IMG/VR virus record: IMGVR_UViG_3300037882_001994
Location: 1 to 20,945 of that record
DNA length: 20,945 nucleotides
From: a virus
Strand: one strand, 5' to 3'
In this document: piece after piece, positions 1 through 5,622 of the stretch
Layout: every line of letters begins with the position of its first letter
Position numbering within the stretch: the first letter of the stretch is position 1
Translations under genes and position numbers: made by a program
Notes under the pieces: generated by a model
The model's input: only the letters and a program-made list of their open reading frames with translations
What the model was told of the DNA's origin: nothing
The model's database searches: none

Positions 1-19
1 ATTTTAAAAGTTTGTAGTA

Positions 20-25
20 TATATA
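20..25 (+). promoter_or_regulatory. possible -10 box upstream of the structured leader
   Basis: A TATATA hexamer lies about seven bases before position 32, where the first long stem of the leader begins. A transcript starting there would carry the whole folded leader. The matching -35 box would fall at or before the first base of the window, so it cannot be judged. In A/T-rich DNA such a hexamer is common by chance. Confidence 0.2.
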
Positions 26-31
26 GAGCTT

Positions 32-157
32 GTTGCGGGCGTTATTTATCATTGGTTAAAGCTATTATTAATGGCGCTCGCGCCTTACATAAAGCCCTCC
101 AAGGCCACTGAAGAATTCGCTCGCAACGTCTAAACTAAGTCAAAACTTGGAGGGTTT
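32..157 (+). promoter_or_regulatory. structured 5' leader with potential to hide the ribosome-binding site
   Basis: Three pairings can be read directly. Bases 32-41 pair with 118-127 over 10 bp with one G-U. Bases 73-84 form a small G/C hairpin (GGCG, loop CTCG, CGCC). Bases 92-103 pair with 146-157 over 12 bp with one G-U; this second strand holds the GGAGGG Shine-Dalgarno of the gene at 163. The 92-103 segment sits inside the loop of the first stem, so the two long stems could form a pseudoknot. CGCTCGC occurs twice (75-81 and 119-124 plus neighbours), so 35-41 has an alternative partner. This suggests translational control of the downstream replication genes. No known riboswitch class was recognised. 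Confidence 0.4.
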
Positions 158-162
158 CTTTT

Positions 163-333
163 ATGGATTTAAAATACCAAATGAATGAGTCAATAAATAG
201 GGAAGAGCTTTATTTCCTACTTAGCCAATTGGAGAGCGGCGTAGTCAAAAGAATTAACCTATTTTCTGATGGCGACGCCGTATATCTTGTACTCACCTAT
301 ACAAATGAGGAAGTAGAAGATGAGATGGTTTAA
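163..333 (+). CDS. small hypothetical phage protein, 56 aa
   Basis: A short ATG-started reading frame of 56 codons beginning MDLKYQMNES. A strong GGAGGG Shine-Dalgarno lies seven bases before the ATG, which is the main support for it being real. The stop overlaps the next gene by 14 bases, as is typical of translational coupling in this window. The protein is acidic at its C-terminus (TNEEVEDEMV), with no cysteine, membrane segment or recognised domain. Its ribosome-binding site is the one that can pair with 92-103 of the leader, so it may be the sensor cistron of the operon. Function unknown. Confidence 0.6.
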   Translation: MDLKYQMNESINREELYFLLSQLESGVVKRINLFSDGDAVYLVLTYTNEEVEDEMV

Positions 334-1078
334 GCATTATTGCGACAATCACAGGGGTAGAACAATACACAAATTATTGGACGAGGTGGGTCATTCAGGC
401 GCCCTTTCTTTCTACTTTTTAATGGAGCTTTGCGTCGAAAAGTTCGAAATAGAGAGGGGTAAAATAGCTGATGATTCCGACTGCATTTTCACCTTCAACC
501 GGCGGGCAATCGTTTCAGTAACCCGCACTAAGTGGTTTACCATCGCCTTGGTACTCGATATAGGGCGGGAATGCGCCGTTTGGGAGTGGAAACTAAACGG
601 AAATGAAATAGAAATCAAATTCCCTATGTTGCTAGATTTATTAGATAAGAACGTAAAAAGACCGCGAAAAAAGCGCGAGACGGTTTCTCAAAAAGTTCCT
701 CTAGATAAAGAAGAAGATAAAGAAGAAGATAAAGAAGAAGAAAGATGTATTGTCACAAACACCAGCGCGAGTCTTTTAGACTCAATAGTTGATGAATGGA
801 ACAACATGGCTGGCAAGAACTATTTATCAACAGTACAAAAAATAACTCCCAGCAGGAAAAAAGCTTTTAAATCTGTTTCGGATATTATAACTAACAAAGA
901 AGAATGGATCCGAATTATAAATCAAATTCCCCGAGACGGATTTAGAACAGGCAAAAATGATAGAGGGTGGAAAGCCGACTTTGATTATATGTTAAGGGAA
1001 AAAGTAGCAACTAAATTGCTAGAAGAATCTTACGCAGCGGACGCGCTAAGATCACCTTGGGAGCAGAGTGAAAATTGA
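320..1078 (+). CDS. phage replisome organiser / helicase-loader-like replication protein
   Basis: The N-terminus (MRWFKHYCDNHRGRTIHKLL) matches the opening of phage replication proteins of the Lin1244/DUF4373 type, which carry an N-terminal winged-helix-like domain. The C-terminus, about residues 200-240, has W-x-A-x-F-x-Y-(x)n-K-L-L-E-E-S-Y, the tail typical of DnaD-like or loader-type phage proteins. Residues about 129-140 form a charged linker made of three DKEE units. Such proteins bind origin DNA and bring the replicative helicase to it. The next gene encodes a helicase-like ATPase with overlapping ends, which fits that role. Family assignment is from motif memory only; the exact domain class is uncertain. 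Confidence 0.65.
   Translation: MRWFKHYCDNHRGRTIHKLLDEVGHSGALSFYFLMELCVEKFEIERGKIADDSDCIFTFNRRAIVSVTRTKWFTIALVLDIGRECAVWEWKLNGNEIEIKFPMLLDLLDKNVKRPRKKRETVSQKVPLDKEEDKEEDKEEERCIVTNTSASLLDSIVDEWNNMAGKNYLSTVQKITPSRKKAFKSVSDIITNKEEWIRIINQIPRDGFRTGKNDRGWKADFDYMLREKVATKLLEESYAADALRSPWEQSEN
704..739 (+). repeat. three tandem copies of a 12-bp repeat inside the replication gene
   Basis: The unit GATAAAGAAGAA occurs three times in perfect tandem and encodes DKEE x3 in the linker between the N-terminal and C-terminal parts of the replication protein. The unit length is a multiple of three, so gain or loss of copies keeps the frame. The third copy runs into further GAA codons. Confidence 0.9.
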
Positions 1079-1982
1079 TTTAGGCATTTTAACGGACGAG
1101 CAAAAAGTTGATATTGAGCTTTCATCAATTAAACTTTTCAAGTCGAATTTAGATTCACTAGATGGAGTGGGTGTTGCACCGAAGGGAGAACTCACTACGA
1201 TAATTGGCCCTAAAGGGAACGGGAAGTCTGCTTTTGTTAAAAGTATTCTTTATCAAGCGGCTCTGCAAAATGTTAAGACGCTAATTATTTTATCAGAAGA
1301 AAAAACCCACATATATAAAAAGCCAGTTGCTGAAATAGTTGTGGCAACCCTAGGAGAAGAAAGAGCCAAAGAGCATTTAGGCAAACTTTTATACACTTCA
1401 ATTTTAGACTGGCAAGAAGAGACAAAAGCCCTTGATTCATTTCTCGCTAGGCTTGAAGAGACAGTTAAAGAAAACGCGATTGAGTTTGTGATCTTGGACA
1501 ACTTCACTACAAGTTTTTTGGGACGATTAAGAATAGATATGCAGGGAAAGGCAGCGGAAAAGATAAGAGAATTTGCTGGCTATCATGATTTATCTTTCAT
1601 GGTTGTTTGTCACACGGTCAAAGGAATTAATCCACATCAACAATTAATTACAGGCGAAGACGTAAGAGGAAATTCCACAATAACAAACACGGCAGCTTAT
1701 GTTTATGTTTTATCAACTCTGTTTAAATGCTCACCGCCGAGGGCTTTTTTACACATTGATAAGGCAAGATATTACCCAGACTTTAATCAAACATTCTGGG
1801 AGCTGCGCTATGATAAACAGCTTGGAGTTTACACTGAAGATATGAAAGTTTCGGCTAAATTTATTGAGTCGCTTTTGTCGCAAATAAGAAAAGACAGCAA
1901 TTCAGAAACCACAGGAGTGCAAATATGGAAAAACCAAACAAGTATCAAGAGAAAAAAAGACCACTGGACAGAGGCAGATTAA
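1068..1982 (+). CDS. RecA-fold AAA ATPase, probable replicative hexameric helicase
   Basis: A 304-residue P-loop ATPase. The Walker A motif GPKGNGKS is at residues 47-54. SEEKT at 76-80 supplies likely catalytic acidic residues. The Walker B strand FVILDN (140-145) ends in Asp144. VVCHTVKG (179-186) and RGNSTITNTA (200-209) match the late motifs of RepA/DnaB/KaiC-like ATPases. Proteins of this kind unwind DNA at the phage fork as ring hexamers. It starts at GTG 1068, overlapping the preceding loader-like gene by 11 bases. The short length and lack of a primase domain favour a RepA-like stand-alone helicase over a DnaB type. A recombination ATPase is the alternative. Confidence 0.75.
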   Translation: MKIDLGILTDEQKVDIELSSIKLFKSNLDSLDGVGVAPKGELTTIIGPKGNGKSAFVKSILYQAALQNVKTLIILSEEKTHIYKKPVAEIVVATLGEERAKEHLGKLLYTSILDWQEETKALDSFLARLEETVKENAIEFVILDNFTTSFLGRLRIDMQGKAAEKIREFAGYHDLSFMVVCHTVKGINPHQQLITGEDVRGNSTITNTAAYVYVLSTLFKCSPPRAFLHIDKARYYPDFNQTFWELRYDKQLGVYTEDMKVSAKFIESLLSQIRKDSNSETTGVQIWKNQTSIKRKKDHWTEAD

Positions 1983-2110
1983 AACAACTTTGCGATAAAT
2001 ATAAAATACCAATTAACATGGGCGAGTTGTGGGTTAATGAACTAAGGCTTTCAAAGCTAGAGCTAGACAAGCCAGCACAAGAGAGCGCAAAGATATTGGG
2101 GCTTTTGTGA
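1925..2110 (+). CDS. small basic hypothetical protein, 61 aa
   Basis: ATG at 1925 follows an AGGAG sequence with good spacing, and the gene overlaps the 3' end of the ATPase gene by 58 bases in another frame. The N-terminal third is rich in Lys and Arg (EKKRPLDRGRLKQ), suggesting nucleic-acid contact, and the rest is predicted helical. No family recognised. It sits inside the replication block, so an accessory role there is plausible but unproven. Confidence 0.55.
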   Translation: MEKPNKYQEKKRPLDRGRLKQLCDKYKIPINMGELWVNELRLSKLELDKPAQESAKILGLL

Positions 2111-2313
2111 TTTGCTGGTGCGAGGAAATAAATCACGAGTGTGTAGAGTGTGAGGCCAAGAGAAAATATAATTCACTTTCACACGCTGATAAAAAGCTTG
2201 TTGATTTCTTTGAAAAGCACAGTCAGGTTTTATCGGTAAGAAATAATATTAACAAGTTTGAAGAAAGGCACAGGTGTGACTGGACTGATTTTGTGAGGTT
2301 TAAAAATGAATGA
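2107..2313 (+). CDS. small hypothetical protein with N-terminal Cys cluster, 68 aa
   Basis: GTG at 2107 overlaps the preceding stop in a GTGA arrangement. The N-terminus carries four cysteines in 15 residues (CWC at 3-5, then C and C near 12 and 15) with a nearby histidine, a possible metal site. The remainder is charged and probably helical. There is no strong Shine-Dalgarno, so expression likely depends on coupling. Function unknown. Confidence 0.5.
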   Translation: MICWCEEINHECVECEAKRKYNSLSHADKKLVDFFEKHSQVLSVRNNINKFEERHRCDWTDFVRFKNE

Positions 2314-2611
2314 ATATCTAGCAAGCACGAATAGGATTTACTACAAACAGTTTGACCGCATCAAGATGACGAAGGATGTTTTCACAAAAGAAATTAAAGG
2401 CGCTTATGCTTATGGCCAGCTTGAATTGTGTCAAAAACTTTTAAGGCTAGTTGCTAAAAAAGAGATAAAAAACTTTGATGAAATGGTTGGTGAGCTACAA
2501 ATTGAGTTGCATAAAACCTATACTGATTGCAAAAGTAATTTAAAATTAAAAACACCACACTACGATCAAGAAAAATTTATTCAGGCAATACAATGCGAAA
2601 TAAACAGTTAG
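2306..2611 (+). CDS. hypothetical phage protein, 101 aa
   Basis: Starts at ATG 2306 within an ATGAATGA overlap with the previous stop. The protein looks mainly helical with many Lys and Glu residues and no clear motif. It overlaps the next gene, an HNH-like protein, by 19 bases. Its place in the replication block is the only clue to function. Confidence 0.55.
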   Translation: MNEYLASTNRIYYKQFDRIKMTKDVFTKEIKGAYAYGQLELCQKLLRLVAKKEIKNFDEMVGELQIELHKTYTDCKSNLKLKTPHYDQEKFIQAIQCEINS

Positions 2612-2856
2612 CGGAAAAATTTAGGGGCTTGCCTTGTATAGTTTGTTTTCGTTCGGGCGAGGGCGACCATATTTTAAATTATGCAGGCGACCCCGATAAA
2701 GATGTTGAAGAAAATATTTGGTGCCTATGCAGGGCACACCACATTGAAAAGGGCACCATTGGGCTTGGAGCTTTTGTTTTAGCCTATAATCTTAAGGATG
2801 AGCTGCTAAGCCGTGGATATTGGTTTGATGGATTTAAGTGGCGCAAGCATTTTTAA
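2593..2856 (+). CDS. HNH-like (DUF968/Ref-type) small nuclease candidate, 87 aa
   Basis: The order LPCIVC (residues about 13-18), GDHI (24-27), then WCLCRAHHIEKGTIGLGAF (43-61) follows the layout of small phage HNH-type proteins: a CxxC zinc pair, a D-H catalytic pair, and a second Cys/His segment ending in an H-x-x-G-x-x-x-F-like tail. The second half of the zinc knuckle is C-x-C-x2-HH rather than CxxC, so metal geometry may be unusual. Such proteins occur in phage replication/recombination clusters and probably nick or process DNA. ATG 2593 lacks a strong ribosome-binding site and is probably coupled to the gene before it. Activity is inferred from motif layout. Confidence 0.55.
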   Translation: MRNKQLAEKFRGLPCIVCFRSGEGDHILNYAGDPDKDVEENIWCLCRAHHIEKGTIGLGAFVLAYNLKDELLSRGYWFDGFKWRKHF

Positions 2857-2892
2857 TAGCACTGTGTTATAACTTATTAAAAAGACATGGGC

Positions 2893-2909
2893 TGTATAAA
2901 ATTTATACA
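2893..2909. promoter_or_regulatory. perfect 17-bp palindrome, candidate operator
   Basis: TGTATAAA, a central A, then TTTATACA form a perfect inverted repeat with 8-bp arms. It lies in the 167-bp gap between the HNH-like gene and the HNH endonuclease gene. It has no G/C stem or T-run in terminator position, so a protein-binding operator is more likely than a terminator. The rest of this gap is A/T-rich and holds no reading frame that looks real. Confidence 0.35.
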
Positions 2910-2944
2910 CCCTCCACGATAACAAAAACCCTGTTTTTAGCGTT

Positions 2945-2972
2945 TTGAACCAAGAAGTAGAGAAATTATATG
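2945..2972 (+). promoter_or_regulatory. weak candidate promoter before the HNH endonuclease gene
   Basis: TTGAAC at 2945-2950 and TATATG at 2967-2972 are separated by 16 bp, giving partial matches to bacterial -35 and -10 boxes. They lie downstream of the 17-bp palindrome and upstream of the HNH gene at 3024. The match is modest and the region is A/T-rich, so chance is a real possibility. Confidence 0.25.
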
Positions 2973-3023
2973 TTCTTTTTAAAAAAGCTTTTAAAACCAA
3001 AAAAGGCGTAGTACATAGATTCC

Positions 3024-3479
3024 ATGAGTAACATTTTGCGCACCGTTATAATAACAAGAGTATCGCAATACGGCGATTACTTCCTGTGCGATGCCGTATG
3101 CCCAGTTTGCGATGCAAGTTGTTTTGTAAGAGATGGTGAACATTTTTGTTGTATCAGCGAAAGCGATTTAATTATGTACAACATGGAGAAAGCAGAAAGG
3201 CGACTTGTTGTTGGGAGCCATAGAAAAATAAGAATAGGTAAAAAAATAATTCATACACTTATGAAAAATCAAGAAGGGAAGTGTGCTTATTGTTTTACTG
3301 AGTTACTGCAAAACTATCACATTGAGCACATAAAACCTCTTAGTGCAGGCGGCACAAATGAATATTCTAACCTGTGCCTTTCTTGCCCAAGATGTAATTT
3401 TATTGCTGGCCCTAAATATTTTAAAGACTATGACGCAAAGAGGGACTATATCCTAAATAGGCGAAATCAGACACATTAG
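3024..3479 (+). CDS. HNH endonuclease with N-terminal zinc-knuckle segment
   Basis: Residues about 88-132 form a classic HNH domain: CAYC zinc pair, then HIEHIKPLSAGG with the catalytic His, then N-E-Y-S-N-L and CPRCN. The N-terminal 50 residues hold a second cysteine cluster (C-x3-CPVC-x3-C, then CC), probably another zinc-binding unit. The gene is free-standing: it overlaps neither neighbour, unlike almost every other gene here, and its ribosome-binding site is weak. This suggests a homing-type or otherwise mobile endonuclease, though HNH proteins near packaging genes can also assist DNA cleavage by terminase. The nuclease call is firm; the biological role is open. Confidence 0.85.
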   Translation: MSNILRTVIITRVSQYGDYFLCDAVCPVCDASCFVRDGEHFCCISESDLIMYNMEKAERRLVVGSHRKIRIGKKIIHTLMKNQEGKCAYCFTELLQNYHIEHIKPLSAGGTNEYSNLCLSCPRCNFIAGPKYFKDYDAKRDYILNRRNQTH

Positions 3480-3521
3480 CCGCCAAAACCGATTTTAAAG
3501 CTTCACCTTAAGAAATATTAT

Positions 3522-3540
3522 ATTTACAAAAAATGTAAAT
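3522..3540. promoter_or_regulatory. perfect inverted repeat, candidate operator
   Basis: ATTTACA, five A bases, TGTAAAT: perfect 7-bp arms. It overlaps the candidate -35 box TTTACA of the promoter listed next, as a repressor site would. A hairpin role is less likely because the stem is A/T-only and no T-run follows. Confidence 0.35.
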
Positions 3541-3551
3541 CATAGTAATAT
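3523..3551 (+). promoter_or_regulatory. candidate promoter for the 3570 gene cluster
   Basis: TTTACA at 3523-3528 (five of six to the consensus -35) and TAATAT at 3546-3551 (four of six to the -10) with a 17-bp spacer. Transcription would start near 3558, at the AAGGAG ribosome-binding site of the next gene, giving a very short leader; that counts against it. Confidence 0.3.
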
Positions 3552-3569
3552 GTTTTTAAGGAGTTAAAA

Positions 3570-3788
3570 ATGAAAAATGAAAGCGTTGAAAAAATAGTTG
3601 AGCTAGTTATGGAAGATAACATTCGGGTGCAAGAGCTTTTAGGAGTGGCTTTTGAATTAGCCAGTGACTACAAAGCGCTAGTTTTTAACAAGCAGGAATC
3701 GGTTGAGATAATGGATGAGTCGATAGCATTAATAAGATTGGCAATAGCCAAAATAAACAAAGCCGAAAGGATTGAGGGGTTAAAATGA
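3570..3788 (+). CDS. small helical hypothetical protein, 72 aa
   Basis: ATG 3570 follows AAGGAG with ideal spacing. The protein is almost entirely predicted alpha-helical with regular Val/Leu/Ile spacing (for example KIVELVMEDNIRVQELLGV), suggesting a helical bundle or coiled coil. No cysteine or membrane segment. It is the first gene of a cluster of small genes whose next member is a superinfection immunity protein. Function unknown. Confidence 0.6.
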   Translation: MKNESVEKIVELVMEDNIRVQELLGVAFELASDYKALVFNKQESVEIMDESIALIRLAIAKINKAERIEGLK

Positions 3789-3967
3789 GCGCAGCGTACT
3801 TAATTTTAGTCTTGTTTGGAATTATTTTTTATTTTTTACCTTTTATGATTGCAAATTCAAGAGGGCATCACAATCAGGGCGGAATTTTTATTTTGAACTT
3901 AATTTTGGGGTGGACTGCAATTGGCTGGATAATTGCGCTAGTCATGGCGTGTGGGAGTAAAAAATGA
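3785..3967 (+). CDS. imm: superinfection immunity protein (T4 Imm-like family)
   Basis: A 60-residue protein with two membrane helices: residues about 3-23 (AYLILVLFGIIFYFLPFMIA) and 34-56 (ILNLILGWTAIGWIIALVMA). The sequence FLPFMIA-x-S-R-x-H-x-N between them and the GWTAIGWI-x-ALV end are the signature of the Imm_superinfect family. Family members sit in the inner membrane and stop DNA entry by later-arriving related phages. ATG 3785 follows GAGGGG and overlaps the previous stop. The early-gene position fits expression soon after infection. The start is clear and the length is normal for the family. Confidence 0.85.
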   Translation: MSAAYLILVLFGIIFYFLPFMIANSRGHHNQGGIFILNLILGWTAIGWIIALVMACGSKK

Positions 3968-4188
3968 AAACAAACAAAACACTTTCCTATGTAAACGATG
4001 AAGGAGAAGAGGTTAGCGTTGATTGTGAAATAACTTATTACGTTGATAGTAGTTATGGCGCTGATGCTGATGGAAACAGAGGTATAAGAGCGGTTTTTGT
4101 TGATGAAGTTATTCCCGAGTATGATGTTGATGATAAGACTTATGAAAAATTAATCGCACTGGCTTGTGATTTAGATTTGGAGGAATAG
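3964..4188 (+). CDS. acidic hypothetical protein, 74 aa
   Basis: Begins in an ATGA overlap with the immunity gene. The protein is strongly acidic (NDEGEEVSVDCE near the start, DLDLEE at the end) and looks beta-rich in its first half, helical at the end. No family recognised. A small acidic protein could mimic DNA or inhibit a host factor, but nothing in the sequence proves this. Confidence 0.6.
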   Translation: MKTNKTLSYVNDEGEEVSVDCEITYYVDSSYGADADGNRGIRAVFVDEVIPEYDVDDKTYEKLIALACDLDLEE

Positions 4189-4190
4189 AA

Positions 4191-4328
4191 ATGAAAACGA
4201 CTTATTACTTAGCAATAAGAAATCATGGAATAATAATAGCTGAAGATGAAGTGGCTTTAACACTTTTAATAATGGACCTTTTAGAACTAGGCGCTGAAAT
4301 GGCCCTTGCTTATGTGGAGGATAAATGA
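4191..4328 (+). CDS. very small hypothetical protein, 45 aa
   Basis: ATG 4191 follows GGAGGAA at good distance, directly after the previous stop. It encodes 45 residues (start MKTTYYLAIRNHGIIIAEDE) and ends in ATGA with the next gene. The strong ribosome-binding site and tight packing on both sides support a real gene. One strand-helix unit with a hydrophobic helix near residues 21-43; too short for a firm family. Confidence 0.55.
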   Translation: MKTTYYLAIRNHGIIIAEDEVALTLLIMDLLELGAEMALAYVEDK

Positions 4329-4525
4329 AGAAAACTAAAATCATAAAAGATAAAGCTTGTAATATTCGAGTTTGTTCTGAGCTACTAGAGGAAGCACTAG
4401 AAAGGTCGGGGTTAAATACTAATCAACTTTTTAACACTTTACTTTTTCAGTACGCTAGTGGCAGCATTAGTCTGTGCAAAAACTCACAGAAGACCAAATC
4501 GAGCAAGCCTGCCTCCAATACCTAA
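4325..4525 (+). CDS. small possible ribbon-helix-helix protein, 66 aa
   Basis: Starts in ATGA overlap with the 45-aa gene; GTGGAGG upstream serves as ribosome-binding site. Residues about 12-44 read as one strand (NIRVCS) followed by two helices (ELLEEALERSG, then NTNQLFNTLLFQYA), the layout of Arc/MetJ-type ribbon-helix-helix DNA-binding proteins. The C-terminus is Ser/Lys-rich and overlaps the next gene by 52 bases. If real, it could be a small transcription regulator. This is structural pattern only. Confidence 0.5.
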   Translation: MKKTKIIKDKACNIRVCSELLEEALERSGLNTNQLFNTLLFQYASGSISLCKNSQKTKSSKPASNT

Positions 4526-4794
4526 CCGCTAAAAAGTGGTTCGCTTTTAAATTCAAGGATCAGACCCTTTTTGCCAATGGAAGGTATAGAAGGGCAAAAC
4601 CATTTCAAATTAATGGCGTAGCAGATGCCTTTGCCTCAAAAGATGGCAAGCACGTTTGGATAGAATTTAAAACTAAAACAGGAACTCAGTCACAATCACA
4701 AAAAGAATTTCAGAAAAATATTGAAATGCATGGCGGCAATTACTGGCTGATAAGATCGCTTGACGAATTGAAAGAGCGCTTGAATAATCTTTAA
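4474..4794 (+). CDS. VRR-NUC domain nuclease (PD-(D/E)xK fold)
   Basis: The 106-residue protein covers a full stand-alone VRR-NUC domain. Asp51 in GVADAF, then Glu64-Phe-Lys66 in WIEFKTKTG, form the PD-(D/E)xK metal and catalytic core. QSQSQKEFQ and the HGGNYWLIRS end are also family hallmarks. Phage VRR-NUC proteins are structure-specific nucleases, often Holliday-junction or flap cutting. The only possible start is GTG 4474, because an in-frame stop lies at 4468; no strong ribosome-binding site is visible, so translation is likely coupled to the previous gene. Confidence 0.85.
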   Translation: MQKLTEDQIEQACLQYLTAKKWFAFKFKDQTLFANGRYRRAKPFQINGVADAFASKDGKHVWIEFKTKTGTQSQSQKEFQKNIEMHGGNYWLIRSLDELKERLNNL

Positions 4795-4814
4795 ATAACA
4801 TTGCAAGGAATAGC

Positions 4815-5045
4815 ATGGCATTAATTTTCGGAATCAACAAACGCAAACCACAAACATTTAAAATAATTCACTGGCCTTCAGGTGATGAGCTTACAATTCA
4901 AACTTATTCAGTTGATGGGATTAAAAAAAGCTCTACCGCATTTCTAAGAATGGGTATTCAAGCAGGAATGGAATTTAAAATAATCAAGGAAAAGGAAGAT
5001 GGAAAAAAGGATTCAGTGGACACCGACCACAAAGAAATTATTTGA
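4815..5045 (+). CDS. hypothetical protein, 76 aa
   Basis: ATG 4815 is preceded by AAGGAA. The first 60 residues look like a small beta-rich fold (TFKIIHWPSGDELTIQTYS) ending in a charged, basic then acidic tail. It overlaps the next ParB-like gene by 47 bases. No recognised domain. Confidence 0.55.
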   Translation: MALIFGINKRKPQTFKIIHWPSGDELTIQTYSVDGIKKSSTAFLRMGIQAGMEFKIIKEKEDGKKDSVDTDHKEII

Positions 5046-5622
5046 GCTAAAACCTTACGACAAAAACCCTAGAATTATAACAGAGTTAGGATTAAATCAA
5101 TTAGGTGAATCGTTTGATGAGATAGGCTTTGCTCAACCCATTAATATAAATACTGATGGCACCATTCTCTCAGGTCACGCAAGATTTAAAAAACTAGAAA
5201 TTGAAGGAGCTCAAGAAGTTCTTTGTATGGTTCCTGATCGCACGCTTACACCAAAACAAGAAGAGGCAGTAATTATTCGCATGAATAAAAATGTAGCGGG
5301 GCAATGGGATTTTGATATTTTGGCAAATCAATTCGAGGTTGAAGACCTAAAGGACTGGGGTTTTAAAGACTATGAACTTGCTGATTTTCTTAAACTGGAA
5401 GAAGTAAATACAGGAGATGAAAACTCTGAGTGGGTTGGGATGCCCGAGTTTGAATCAAAAACGGACACCTTTAAAATAATAATTCACTTTGAACACGAAG
5501 CCACAAGGGAAGAGTTTGCAAACCTTCATGAACTTCAATTCAAAAAGAAACAAGGTAATGCATGGAGCACTACTTTTCCATATACGGATAGGGATGATTT
5601 AGCCTCTGTAAAATATGAATAA
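4999..5622 (+). CDS. ParB/Srx-like (ParB nuclease) domain phage protein
   Basis: Residues 16-75 carry the ParB N-terminal fold: LKPYDKNPR (17-25), a short helix, I-G-F-x-Q-P-I-N (42-49), then GTILSGHAR (54-62) with the GHxR phosphate-binding motif. The remainder is a helical and acidic C-terminal part; no ParB HTH or CTP-dependent clamp region is apparent. In phages such proteins sit next to terminase and to DNA-modification enzymes, where a role in modification or packaging has been proposed. Here the next gene is a glycosyltransferase of the base-modification type. ATG 4999 follows AAGGAAG. Confidence 0.8.
   Translation: MEKRIQWTPTTKKLFELKPYDKNPRIITELGLNQLGESFDEIGFAQPININTDGTILSGHARFKKLEIEGAQEVLCMVPDRTLTPKQEEAVIIRMNKNVAGQWDFDILANQFEVEDLKDWGFKDYELADFLKLEEVNTGDENSEWVGMPEFESKTDTFKIIIHFEHEATREEFANLHELQFKKKQGNAWSTTFPYTDRDDLASVKYE

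Noticed and set aside
32-127. tRNA-like fold in the leader
   Set aside because: The end-to-end stem is 10 bp and no anticodon arm, T-loop consensus or CCA-compatible acceptor layout is seen.
2977-2996. Repeated TTTTAAAA pair as a terminator
   Set aside because: A/T-only stems with no G/C core; expected by chance in this composition.
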